From the NCBI GenBank assembly GCA_001796935.1, contig MGNX01000091.1, positions 1-12,595 of the forward strand: a stretch of 12,595 bases of DNA, given 5' to 3'. The stretch comes from Chloroflexi bacterium RBG_16_60_22. Lineage in GTDB: Bacteria; Chloroflexota; Dehalococcoidia; Dehalococcoidales; RBG-16-60-22. Positions 6,235-12,595 of this stretch are shown here, one piece after another (the stretch's first letter is position 1; every line of letters begins with the position of its first letter). The notes beneath the pieces were generated by a model. It did no database searches and had not been told where the DNA came from. It worked only from the letters and a program-made list of their open reading frames with translations. A program made the translations under genes and the position numbers.

Positions 6235-6850
6235 GGGTACTTCACCGCTCGGCCCCCCTCCGAAACCCTTACTCATCGTTCTCTCCGGCCTCTCCGGCGC
6301 GGGCAAGGACGCCGTTTTAGCCAGACTCCGGCAGTCGGCCCGCCACCTCGAGTTCATCGTCACCATGACCACCCGGCCCCCCCGCGCCGGCGAGAAGGAC
6401 GGGGTGCACTACCACTTCGTCACCGGGGCCAGGTTCCAGGAGCTGATTGACCGCCAGGAGTTGCTGGAATGGGCGGAGGTCTACGGTCACCGCTACGGCG
6501 TGCCCCGGGAGCCGGTCAGGCTGGCCCTGCAAAAGGGCCGGGACGTTATCATCAAGACGGACGTCCAGGGAGCGGCCACCATCAAGAAGCTGGCGCCGCC
6601 GGCCGTGTTCATCTTCGTCACGCCGCCCTCCCTGGAGGAGCTGGCGACCCGGCTCAGGCAGCGTCACACGGAGACCGAGACCGACCTTGATTTGCGCCTG
6701 AAGACAGCCCGGCGGGAGCTGGAGACGCTGCCGATGTTCGACTACGTAGTGCTGAACCGGCAGGGCGAGCTGGAACGGTCCGCCGCCGATATCCAGGCCA
6801 TCATCACCGCCGAGAAGTGCCGCGTGGAGCCGCGCGAGATTATTCTGTAA
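6224..6850 (+). CDS. gmk: Guanylate kinase
   Basis: Cytosolic enzyme phosphorylating GMP to GDP with ATP, essential for GTP/dGTP synthesis and salvage. From the ATG at 6224 it is 208 residues, the usual length. The P-loop GLSGAGKD is at 22-29, with Asp after the Lys where many homologues have Gly or Ser. The GMP-binding region follows: TTRPPRAGEKDGVHYHFV, then ELLEWAEVYGHRYGVP. The lid and C-terminal helices include RLRQRHTETETDLDLRL and FDYVVLN. The ATG lies inside the remA end (11-base overlap), so translation is probably coupled. An in-frame TTG at 6212, 4 bases after AGGAG, is an alternative start adding four residues. The stop is 3 bases from the end of the convergent pit gene. Confidence 0.96.
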   Translation: MSREGTSPLGPPPKPLLIVLSGLSGAGKDAVLARLRQSARHLEFIVTMTTRPPRAGEKDGVHYHFVTGARFQELIDRQELLEWAEVYGHRYGVPREPVRLALQKGRDVIIKTDVQGAATIKKLAPPAVFIFVTPPSLEELATRLRQRHTETETDLDLRLKTARRELETLPMFDYVVLNRQGELERSAADIQAIITAEKCRVEPREIIL

Positions 6851-6853
6851 TCT

Positions 6854-7873
6854 CTAGAATATCGTGTGCAGCAGCCAGGAAAAGAAGTAGCCCAGCGCCC
6901 CGCAGATGGGGAACGTCAGTATCCAGGCTGCCACGATGTTGCCGGCAATTCCCCACCGCACCGCTGAAAACCGCTCGGTAGCCCCCACGCCCATGACGGC
7001 GGAACTGACACAGTGAGTAGTGCTCACCGGAATGCCCAGCTGTGAAGCTACCTCGATGACCCCGGCCGCCGAAGCCTGGGCCGTAAAGCCGTGAATCGGC
7101 CTCAAGTTGGTGACACGCATCCCCACCGTTTTAATCACCCTCCGGCCCCCCAGCCCCATGCCGGAACTGATGGCCAGGGCGGAGACAACGATTACCCACC
7201 ATAGCTGGGAATCGGTGATGGAGAGGCGGTCCCAGATAGTGGGGTCCTGGTAAAAGGTTACCAGCGCCATGGTGATGACGCCTACCGGCATCTGGCCGTC
7301 ATTCTTACCGTGAGCATAGGCCACGAAGGCCGAGGCCGGTATCTGGAGTTTAGAGAAAAGGCTCCGGATTTTATCCGGTGCGACGCGCCGTAACGCCCAG
7401 TACAGGGCGACCATCACGATGAAACCCCCGATGAAACCGAGCAGGGGCGCCGTGACCACGGCCGCCATCACCCGGTTCATGACGCTCCATACCACCGCCT
7501 GGCCCCCCACCACCGCCGCCCCGGAGGCTGCCAAGGCCACCACGAAGCCGTGGGTCAGGCTGACGGGAAGTCCACGGTAAGTGGCAAAGGCCGTCCAGCC
7601 TATCACCGATATCAGGGCGGCGATTATCGTCAGGAAGGTCATGGCCTCCGGGACGAGAATCCCCTTACCGATGGTCCGGGCGACTTCCAGGCCGGTGGCC
7701 GCCCCCGCGAAGTTAAAGATAGCCGCCAGGGTTACCGCAGCCCGGGGGGAAAGGGCGCGGGTACCGATGGCGGTGGCGATGGCATTGGCGGCATCGTTAA
7801 GGCCGTTGGTAAAACCAAACCCTATAGCCAGCAGGATAATCAGGGCCAGCAGGAAGAAATTGGTTTCAGGCAT
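6854..7873 (-). CDS. pit: PiT-family inorganic phosphate transporter
   Basis: A 339-residue inner-membrane carrier of the PiT (PHO4) family, which takes up phosphate, often as a neutral metal-phosphate complex, with H+ or Na+. Both inverted halves carry their signatures: GLNDAANAIATAIGTRAL at 24-41 and GLPVSLTHG at 101-109 in the first; HGKNDGQMPVG at 188-198 and IPVSTTHC at 281-288 in the second. About ten hydrophobic segments are visible. The central hydrophilic loop is short, so this is a compact prokaryotic version. The ATG at 7873 overlaps the DUF47 stop by 8 bases, so it depends on the DUF47 promoter and leader. The closing codons end 3 bases from gmk, transcribed the other way. Confidence 0.95.
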   Translation of the reverse strand: MPETNFFLLALIILLAIGFGFTNGLNDAANAIATAIGTRALSPRAAVTLAAIFNFAGAATGLEVARTIGKGILVPEAMTFLTIIAALISVIGWTAFATYRGLPVSLTHGFVVALAASGAAVVGGQAVVWSVMNRVMAAVVTAPLLGFIGGFIVMVALYWALRRVAPDKIRSLFSKLQIPASAFVAYAHGKNDGQMPVGVITMALVTFYQDPTIWDRLSITDSQLWWVIVVSALAISSGMGLGGRRVIKTVGMRVTNLRPIHGFTAQASAAGVIEVASQLGIPVSTTHCVSSAVMGVGATERFSAVRWGIAGNIVAAWILTFPICGALGYFFSWLLHTIF

Positions 7874-8495
7874 GCTTGAGGGCTACCCCTTCGAGGACAT
7901 TGGCCACGTCCTCGCAACGGTCGGTGGCACTCTCCATGTGCTCGTAAATCTCACGCCACTTGATAACCTGGGCCATGTCCTGGGTATTATCAAAGAGCTC
8001 GGCGATGGCGGCGCGGTAAACGCGGTCGGCCATGTTCTCCAGCCGGTTGATTTCCACACACACGTCGAGGATGCGCTTGAGCTCGGAACGCCGGCGCAGT
8101 CCCTTGACGGCACTCTCCACCTCGACTGCCCCCTGGACGATGATGGCCGCCAGCTCCTTGGCCCGTTGCGTGGGGCTCTGTACCTTGTAGATGAACATGG
8201 CGTCGGCGGCGGAGTGAACGAAGTCGATAATATCGTCCAGGGTATGCGCCAGCATGGCGATGTCCTCGCGGTCGAAGGGGGTCACGAAGGTGCGGTGCAG
8301 CAGGGAAAGTATCTGGTGGGTGATGGTGTCTCCCCGGTGCTCCAGTTCGGTTATCTCCGCCACCCGGCTATCGACGAACTGCCAGGTATCCACCATCTCC
8401 TTCAGCGCCTGGGAAGCCTTGACGATGTTACTGGCGCTCTCCTCGAAGAGCACCGAGAACTTCTGTTCCTTGGGAACAAACGGTAACCTGACCAT
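7866..8495 (-). CDS. DUF47 (PhoU-like) accessory protein of the PiT transporter
   Basis: A 209-residue cytosolic, helix-rich protein of the DUF47 family, distantly related to PhoU and commonly encoded next to pit genes, where it is thought to control phosphate uptake. PhoU-like E-x3-D metal-binding repeats are visible: ELEHRGDTITHQ near 50-61 and the matching RLENMADRVYRA in the second half, with TPFDREDI near 72-79 and LDDIIDF near 86-92. The start at 8495 is secure: GGAGGTGA lies 7 bases upstream. Its end overlaps pit by 8 bases (ATGCCTGA), so the two are translationally coupled. Its promoter lies about 220 bases upstream, beyond a leader containing an intrinsic terminator, which suggests regulation before the coding region is reached. 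Confidence 0.93.
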   Translation of the reverse strand: MVRLPFVPKEQKFSVLFEESASNIVKASQALKEMVDTWQFVDSRVAEITELEHRGDTITHQILSLLHRTFVTPFDREDIAMLAHTLDDIIDFVHSAADAMFIYKVQSPTQRAKELAAIIVQGAVEVESAVKGLRRRSELKRILDVCVEINRLENMADRVYRAAIAELFDNTQDMAQVIKWREIYEHMESATDRCEDVANVLEGVALKHA

Positions 8496-8548
8496 AAGAA
8501 CTTCACCTCCGCGGGGACGACTGATACCCGGCCGGCTCCCGGCGGGGA

Positions 8549-8583
8549 TAAAAAGAAAGCGGCACCACGCGTGGCCGCCGCTT
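8549..8583 (-). terminator. Intrinsic terminator within the DUF47-pit leader
   Basis: On the minus strand AAGCGGC pairs with GCCGCTT over 7 bases, with an inner CCACGCGTGG palindrome, and is followed at once by TTTCTTTTT. It lies downstream of the predicted promoter (8747-8719) and 54 bases before the DUF47 ATG. It can stop leader transcripts (attenuation) and would also stop read-through from rarA. Confidence 0.8.
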
Positions 8584-8712
8584 CAAACATGTTACCGGGG
8601 CGCCCCCGGGCGGGAAAGACGCCACAGTAGCGGTGAATAGTCGGGAGGTGTGCCCCGGTGCTGCGGGCAGGCTCCATCTCCGCCGTGTCGACGCTGAATT
8701 TAACACTGAACC
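8584..8712 (-). promoter_or_regulatory. Candidate attenuator or riboswitch-like leader of DUF47-pit
   Basis: About 130 GC-rich bases lie between the predicted transcript start and the terminator, with several possible stems. TGCCC pairs with GGGCA across a 9-base loop, enclosed by GGAG/CTCC. CCGC-TACT-GTGG follows, then GGCG/CGCC around a C/G-rich core. A GTGGC in the middle could pair with GCCAC of the terminator arm and act as an antiterminator. I recognise no known riboswitch class; the ligand or factor is unknown. Confidence 0.45.
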
Positions 8713-8718
8713 TATACG

Positions 8719-8747
8719 AGTTTATTAGAGGACGGCGCCATTGTCAA
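8719..8747 (-). promoter_or_regulatory. Predicted promoter of DUF47-pit
   Basis: On the minus strand a perfect TTGACA (8747-8742), a 17-base spacer and TAAACT (8724-8719). It begins 40 bases after the rarA stop and gives a leader of about 215 bases. Confidence 0.65.
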
Positions 8748-8786
8748 GGAGACCCAGACGCGGTGGGGGCAGGTCCAGGCCTCTTT

Positions 8787-10175
8787 TTATGGACCGGGCT
8801 CCGGCGGCCCTTCACCGGCCTCCGGCCTGCCCTTGTTCTGCCACCAGGCCTTCAAGCGGTCCAGTACCTGCTTTTCATAGCCCAGCTGGCCGGGGTTATA
8901 GAACCTCCGGCCCTTGAGGGAATCGGGGAGGTGCTGCTGCTCCGCGAAGTGCTCCGGGTAGTCGTGGTCGTACTTATAGCCCTCGCCGTAGCCCATCTCG
9001 GTCATTAAGGGGGTGACCGGGTTGCGCAGGTGCAGGGGCACGGACTCGGTGGAGCCGCCTTTAATTTCCGCCTGGACCTTCTGGTAGGCAGCGTAGAGAG
9101 AGTTGCTCTTGGGAGCGGTGGCCAGGTAGACGGCGGCTTCCGCCAGGGCCAGGTTGCCCTCCGGCATGCCGATGAAGTGGACCGCCTGCTGGGCGGCCAT
9201 GGCCACGACGAGCGCCTGCGGGTCCGCCAGGCCGACGTCCTCCGAGGCGAAGCGCACCAGCCGCCGGGCGATGTAGAGCGGGTCTTCCCCCGCCTCCAGC
9301 ATCACCGCCAGCCAGTATATCGCGGCATCGGGGTCGGAGCCCCGCATCGATTTATGCAGGGCGGAAATGAGGTCGTAGTGCTGCTCGCCGGCCTTGTCGT
9401 AGCGCACGGCGCGGCGCTGGATGGCGTCCTCGATGACGGAGAGGGCGATGTGACGCCGGCCCTCATCATCGGGGGGCGTGTTCAGGGCCGCCGTCTCCAG
9501 GGTATTGAGGGCCACCCGGGCATCATGGTTGGACATGGCGATGAGGTGACTCTTGGCGTCCGGGGAAAGCTCGGCGTTGAGGTCGCCGATGCCCTGGAAC
9601 TTGTCCCGCATCGCCCGCAAGATAATTACCTGGATTTCCTCCTCGGTGAGGGGCTTGAGCGGCAGGACGCGGGCGCGGGAGAGCAGGGGCGAGGTCACCT
9701 CGAAGGAGGGGTTCTCCGTGGTGGCGCCGATGAGGATGACGGTGCCGTCCTCGACGTAGGGGAGGATGGCGTCCTGCTGGGCTTTGTTGAAGCGGTGAAT
9801 CTCGTCGATGAAGAGGATGGTCTTCTGGAGGTGGACCTTGCGGCGCTCGGCGGCCTGCTGGACGATGCGGCGGAGGTCGGCCACGCTGGCGCTGACGGCG
9901 CTGACGGGGGAGAAGTAGGCGCCGGTGCTGTTGGCGATGATGAAGGCCAGGGTGGTCTTGCCGCAGCCGGGCGGGCCCCAGAAAATCATCGAGGGGATGC
10001 GGTCCGCCTCGATGGCGCGGCGCAGGACACGCCCCTTGCCGATGAGGTGCTCCTGTCCCACGTAGGTATGGAGGCCGTTGGGCCGCATCCGGGTGGCCAG
10101 GGGGGCCTGCTGCGTCTGCTGGGAATCCGGCGGCCGGTCCTGCTTTTCCGCCGACTCGAACATGTCCATGCTCAT
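8787..10175 (-). CDS. rarA: Replication-associated recombination protein A (RarA/MgsA) AAA+ ATPase
   Basis: A 462-residue AAA+ ATPase of the RarA/MgsA/WRNIP1 family, related to clamp-loader subunits and RuvB, acting at stalled or damaged replication forks. Walker A GPPGCGKT is at 67-74, Walker B ILFIDEIHR at 120-128, sensor 1 ATTENPSF at 151-158, and SRARV after it carries the likely arginine finger. The C-terminal tetramerisation domain is typical: DPDAAIYWLAVMLEAGEDP, RRLVRFASEDVGLADP, then YPEHFAEQQHLPD and GRRFYNPG. The family's N-terminal beta-clamp-binding motif is not obvious: the first roughly 25 residues are polar and Gln-rich (MSMDMFESAE...). The start at 10175 has AGGTGA upstream; two further in-frame ATGs follow within five codons. 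It appears to be a single-gene transcript. Confidence 0.96.
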   Translation of the reverse strand: MSMDMFESAEKQDRPPDSQQTQQAPLATRMRPNGLHTYVGQEHLIGKGRVLRRAIEADRIPSMIFWGPPGCGKTTLAFIIANSTGAYFSPVSAVSASVADLRRIVQQAAERRKVHLQKTILFIDEIHRFNKAQQDAILPYVEDGTVILIGATTENPSFEVTSPLLSRARVLPLKPLTEEEIQVIILRAMRDKFQGIGDLNAELSPDAKSHLIAMSNHDARVALNTLETAALNTPPDDEGRRHIALSVIEDAIQRRAVRYDKAGEQHYDLISALHKSMRGSDPDAAIYWLAVMLEAGEDPLYIARRLVRFASEDVGLADPQALVVAMAAQQAVHFIGMPEGNLALAEAAVYLATAPKSNSLYAAYQKVQAEIKGGSTESVPLHLRNPVTPLMTEMGYGEGYKYDHDYPEHFAEQQHLPDSLKGRRFYNPGQLGYEKQVLDRLKAWWQNKGRPEAGEGPPEPGP

Positions 10176-10229
10176 GGTTCACCTGCTCCGGGATTTTTCG
10201 CCCTTATAATGTTCCGTAAATCCCCCTCT

Positions 10230-10258
10230 TATATACACTATTCCCTGATATTATACAA
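10230..10258 (-). promoter_or_regulatory. Predicted rarA promoter
   Basis: On the minus strand TTGTAT (10258-10253), a 17-base spacer and TATATA (10235-10230), in an AT-rich pocket about 55 bases upstream of the rarA start. A nearby TATAAT-like box offers an alternative. Confidence 0.45.
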
Positions 10259-10276
10259 CTCTCCCCCGTACACCCT

Positions 10277-10328
10277 GTCATGGCGAGCCCCGTATCGGCC
10301 GTACGGGGTAAACTCCGCGAAGCAATCT
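10277..10328. repeat. Interspersed palindromic repeat of the GTCAT-GCGAG ... CGAAGCAATCT type
   Basis: The ends GTCATGGCGAGC and CGCGAAGCAATCT match a short element that I recall as dispersed in intergenic regions of many environmental bacterial genomes. Between them CCCCGTA (10288-10294) and TACGGGG (10302-10308) form a perfect 7-base stem. Copy number in this genome cannot be seen from one window. Confidence 0.55.
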
Positions 10329-10348
10329 TTTTTCTACCTCACCCCCCG

Positions 10349-10395
10349 GTCATTCCCGCTTCTCTTTTGTCATTCCCGCGCAGGCGGGAACCCAG
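10349..10395. repeat. REP-like palindrome with a partial second copy
   Basis: TTCCCGC-GCAG-GCGGGAA (10373-10390) is a perfect 7-base hairpin inside the widespread GTCATTCCCGC...GCGGGAA repeat type. The left end, TCATTCCCGC, occurs twice, at 10350-10359 and 10370-10379, so a truncated copy lies next to a full one. Confidence 0.6.
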
Positions 10396-10414
10396 GTGTT
10401 CCCTCTCCCCCTGG

Positions 10415-10472
10415 CCCCCTCTCCAACCTGTTAAATCAGGCCAGAAGGAAAATCATCTGGTCGGAGAGGGGG
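10415..10472. repeat. 10-base inverted repeat enclosing two hairpins
   Basis: CCCCCTCTCC (10415-10424) is an exact inverse of GGAGAGGGGG (10463-10472). The 38 bases between them form two more hairpins, CCTG-TTAAAT-CAGG and CCAGA...TCTGG, giving a three-way-junction shape. It could be a small MITE-like element or a repeat remnant; no coding capacity. Confidence 0.5.
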
Positions 10473-10483
10473 AAGTATTGGGA

Positions 10484-10502
10484 AGAGGGGTGAAGCCCCT
10501 CT
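10484..10502 (-). terminator. Hairpin after the AmmeMemoRadiSam B-A gene, possible terminator
   Basis: AGAGGGG and CCCCTCT form a perfect 7-base stem with a 5-base loop, starting 12 bases after the stop of the fused gene on the minus strand. There is no clear U-tract, so it may instead belong to the repeat cluster. Confidence 0.35.
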
Positions 10503-10513
10503 CGGACGCCCCC

Positions 10514-11830
10514 TTACTTATACCGCTTCACCTCAAACCTGTACAGGTTCACCGGCTCGTCGGGGTGGATGCCGGCCTTCTGGCGGCAGATGTCAATCTG
10601 GTACTCCACGCTGTCCACCCCTTCGAGGTCGGGCAGGAGCAGCCCCCGCCGCCAGCCCGCCTCCACGATGACCCCGTATTTTTTGGGGTCGAGCTGGCTT
10701 TCATCGGCCACCGGCTCCGGGCTGGTGAGCACGTCCACGGAGTAGTCCAGGTCCTCCAGCTCCTCCGGGGCGACGGGCGGGAAACGGGGGTCGCGGGTGG
10801 CCGAGGCCACGGCGTTGGCGATTATCTCCGCGGCGACGTTCACCTGCTGCGGCTCGAAGGTGCCGATGCACCCCCGCAGGGCGCCGCGCTTGTGGATGGA
10901 GACGAAGACCCCGGCCTGCTCCTGCATCTCCGGGGCGGGGGAGGCGGGGGGCGACGGCGTCCTTCCCTCCCGCACGTAGCTCTCCACCGTTTCCTTCGCC
11001 AGGGCCGCCAGCGGGTGCAGGGCGGCTTTCTTGAAAATCACGCCGGCGTAGCCCACCACCGCGTCATAATCACCGGTGGCGTCGCCGCTGGTCTGATATT
11101 TCACCAGCTCCGCGCCGGTGGCGCCCAGCTCCCTGGCGGCGGCGATGAGGCAGACCACCGGGCCGTGGGCGCACATCGAGATATCGTACGCCTCGTAGCG
11201 GCGCGTCAGCTCGTCCGCGTCGAGGGCCAGCATGGCCTCGATAGCCTTGTAGTCCTTTTCTTTGGCGGCGGCCTGCGACTCGTAGTGGGTCATATCGCCG
11301 CTGGCCAGGATGACCACGTCCCGGTCCAGCTCCTTTATCGCCCGCGCGATGTCCCGGCCGATTTCCTGGTAAATCGCCGCCGGGGCCGGGGTCAGGATGA
11401 TGGGCACGATGCGCACGTCCGGCTTGAAGTACTGTAAAAAGGGGAGCTGCACCTCGACGGCGTGCTCCCGCTGGTGCGCTTGGACGTCCTCCTCCAGGTG
11501 GCGGGACACCTCGACGATTTTCCGGGCGAGCGCCGCGTCGATGGCCACATCGCCGAGGGGGGTCTGCCAGGTGCCCTCCGTCCAGACGCTGAAGGGCTTG
11601 CCCGCGCCGGTATGGCTGGGCCCCATGATGACGAAGGTATCCCGGAACTTTATCCGGGAGATGGTGGCCCCGGCCACCGGCCCGGAGTACTGGTAGCCGG
11701 CATGGGGCACCAGCAGGCCGATGACGTCTTCCTTCGGTGCCGTTTCATCCACGAGGTCCCGGAGAGTCTCTTTGAGCTGTTCCGCCTGGCCCGGGTAAAA
11801 GTACCCGGCGACGGCCGGACTTCTTTTCAT
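10514..11830 (-). CDS. amrB: Fused AmmeMemoRadiSam system protein B (Memo) and protein A (AMMECR1)
   Basis: A 438-residue two-domain protein. Residues 1-270 are a Memo-like domain, related to extradiol dioxygenases: the likely metal ligands sit in PHAGYQYSG (His43), GPSHTG (His73), SGDMTHY (Asp179, His182) and CAHGP (Cys220). A Pro/Ser/Ala-rich linker lies at about 290-303. Residues 305-438 are an AMMECR1 domain with GALRGCIGTFEP (316-327), TRDPRFPPV (345-353) and VIVEAGWRRGLLLPD (387-401). No biochemical role is established for the set; genomic co-occurrence with a radical SAM enzyme defines it. I chose the ATG at 11830: AAGGAGG lies 6 bases upstream and its ATGA overlaps the stop of the radical SAM gene. 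An extended frame from 11890 adds Arg-rich residues not seen in the family. Confidence 0.93.
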   Translation of the reverse strand: MKRSPAVAGYFYPGQAEQLKETLRDLVDETAPKEDVIGLLVPHAGYQYSGPVAGATISRIKFRDTFVIMGPSHTGAGKPFSVWTEGTWQTPLGDVAIDAALARKIVEVSRHLEEDVQAHQREHAVEVQLPFLQYFKPDVRIVPIILTPAPAAIYQEIGRDIARAIKELDRDVVILASGDMTHYESQAAAKEKDYKAIEAMLALDADELTRRYEAYDISMCAHGPVVCLIAAARELGATGAELVKYQTSGDATGDYDAVVGYAGVIFKKAALHPLAALAKETVESYVREGRTPSPPASPAPEMQEQAGVFVSIHKRGALRGCIGTFEPQQVNVAAEIIANAVASATRDPRFPPVAPEELEDLDYSVDVLTSPEPVADESQLDPKKYGVIVEAGWRRGLLLPDLEGVDSVEYQIDICRQKAGIHPDEPVNLYRFEVKRYK

Positions 11831-12595
11831 TTTGCCCCTCCTTGCGCGCCGGGCGAGCGGAAATTGAGCTCCGCCCCGCAGTACCGGCACTTCGAGCCGT
11901 CCAGTCCGGCCACCCGCGTCTGGTAGCCCAGCCGCTCCACGACCGTCCGGCCGCAGGAGTAGCAGCGGGTGCTCTCGCTGTGGTGACCGGGGACGTTGCC
12001 GGCATAGACGAACTTCAGCCCGGCCCGGGCGCCAATATCACAGGCGCGGTCGATGGTCTCCAGCGGGGTGGACGGCAGGTCCCTCATACGGTGGTGGGGG
12101 TGGAAGCGGGTCACGTGCCAGGGGGTCAGCTCGCCCAGTTCATCGCGTATCCAGCCGGCGATTCCCTCCAGCTGCTCATCGTCGTCGTTGAGGGTGGGGA
12201 CGATGTTGGTCACCACCTCGACGTGCATGTCCCATTTCTTTTTGGCCCGGCTGGTCACCGCGAGGATTTCCCGCCAGCGGGGCACCCCGGCCAGCGTCTT
12301 GTAAAAATCGTCGGAGAAGCCCTTGATATCGACCCTCCAGGCGTCCAGGTAGGGGCCGATGGCGTCCAGCGTTTCCGGGGTGGCGTAGCCGTTGGTGACG
12401 TAGACGGTATAGAGGCCGTTTTTCCTGGCGGCTTTGGCGGAGTCGAGGGTATGTTCGAACCAGATGGTAGGCTCGTTGTAGGTCCAGGCGATGCCCTGGC
12501 AGCGGTACTGCCCGGCCAGCGCCACCGACTTCTCCGGGGATAGCTCCCGGCAGGAGTGCAGGGCGGTGCCGTCCGCGGTGGAGATTTCCCAGTTC
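11827..12595 (-). CDS. amrS: AmmeMemoRadiSam system radical SAM enzyme (N-terminus beyond window)
   Basis: About 255 codons are visible, open to the right edge; the N-terminus with the CxxxCxxC cluster motif is outside. Visible family marks begin with NWEIS at the edge (normally straight after the cluster cysteines), then LSPEKSVALAGQ, then TYNEPTIWFEHTLDSAK, VTNGYATPETLD, VDIKGFSDDFYK, TNIVPTLNDDDEQL, WHVTRFHPHH and YAGNVPGH. The C-terminus carries two CxxC knuckles (CYSCG and CRYCG), a zinc-ribbon-like end also typical of the family. It is related to pyruvate formate-lyase-activating enzymes and expected to cleave S-adenosylmethionine reductively; the substrate is unknown. The stop overlaps the B-A fusion start by ATGA, so the two are made together. 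Confidence 0.94.
   Translation of the reverse strand, partial: NWEISTADGTALHSCRELSPEKSVALAGQYRCQGIAWTYNEPTIWFEHTLDSAKAARKNGLYTVYVTNGYATPETLDAIGPYLDAWRVDIKGFSDDFYKTLAGVPRWREILAVTSRAKKKWDMHVEVVTNIVPTLNDDDEQLEGIAGWIRDELGELTPWHVTRFHPHHRMRDLPSTPLETIDRACDIGARAGLKFVYAGNVPGHHSESTRCYSCGRTVVERLGYQTRVAGLDGSKCRYCGAELNFRSPGAQGGAK

Noticed and set aside
8402..8677. Minus-strand 91-codon frame through the DUF47-pit leader as a leader peptide
   Set aside because: It reads straight through the terminator hairpin, overlaps DUF47 out of frame, has no spaced ribosome site and has a Pro/Gly/Arg/Ala composition typical of a chance GC-rich frame.
8584..8712. Cobalamin riboswitch in the DUF47-pit leader, suggested by CCGCTACTGTGGCG on the minus strand
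   Set aside because: That piece resembles the B12 box, but the required upstream GGTGAAA-type segments and downstream AGCCAGGAGACC segment are not found in order.
8772..8795. GGTCCA...TGGACC inverted repeat at the rarA stop as a terminator
   Set aside because: The T/A-run sits inside the loop rather than after the stem, so it does not have terminator form on either strand.
10349..10395. CRISPR array suggested by the repeated TCATTCCCGC
   Set aside because: Only two copies 20 bases apart, the second part of a REP-like palindrome; no regular repeat-spacer pattern and no cas genes.
9030..10493. Plus-strand open frame of about 487 codons opposite rarA and through the repeat cluster
   Set aside because: Gly/Asp/Val-rich antisense translation that also runs across palindromic repeats; RarA on the minus strand is certain.

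Overview
The window is gene-dense, GC-rich bacterial chromosome with mostly housekeeping content and no phage, transposase, CRISPR or defence genes. The family mix suggests Chloroflexota, most plausibly a Dehalococcoidia-like lineage: a remA(DUF370)-gmk pair, a DUF47-PiT pair, a ClpC-type unfoldase next to a 5S rRNA gene, and an AmmeMemoRadiSam locus. Assignment to that phylum is inference; 'bacterium' is certain.

Left part, minus strand (1-5312). A MATE-family multidrug exporter runs off the left edge. Upstream of it lies a compact three-gene operon for a sodium-pumping decarboxylase: a 73-residue biotin carrier protein, a 43-residue single-span OadG-like protein, and the membrane beta subunit (OadB/GcdB/MmdB family). 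The carboxyltransferase alpha subunit is not in the window. The operon has its own promoter just after clpC. ClpC is a full two-AAA-domain unfoldase with an unusual C-terminal tail of about 100 residues.

Centre (5313-6850). A stand-alone 5S rRNA gene (minus strand) has its own promoter and an AT-rich UP-like tract; no 16S or 23S sequence is visible. Divergent from it, a strong promoter drives a roughly 165-base structured leader, then remA and gmk, which overlap.

Right part, minus strand (6854-12595). pit and the DUF47 gene overlap by 8 bases and form a phosphate-uptake operon. Its leader of about 215 bases contains a clear intrinsic terminator between promoter and start codon, which suggests transcription attenuation. 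Then comes rarA (replication-fork AAA+ ATPase), a 338-base intergenic cluster of palindromic repeats, a fused AmmeMemoRadiSam protein B-A gene, and, overlapping it by ATGA, the radical SAM enzyme of the same system, truncated by the right edge.

The most interesting items are the attenuator-like leader before DUF47-pit, the minimal decarboxylase-pump operon with a substituted conserved residue in the beta subunit, the orphan 5S gene, and the poorly understood B-A/radical SAM locus. I see no clearly new multi-gene system.
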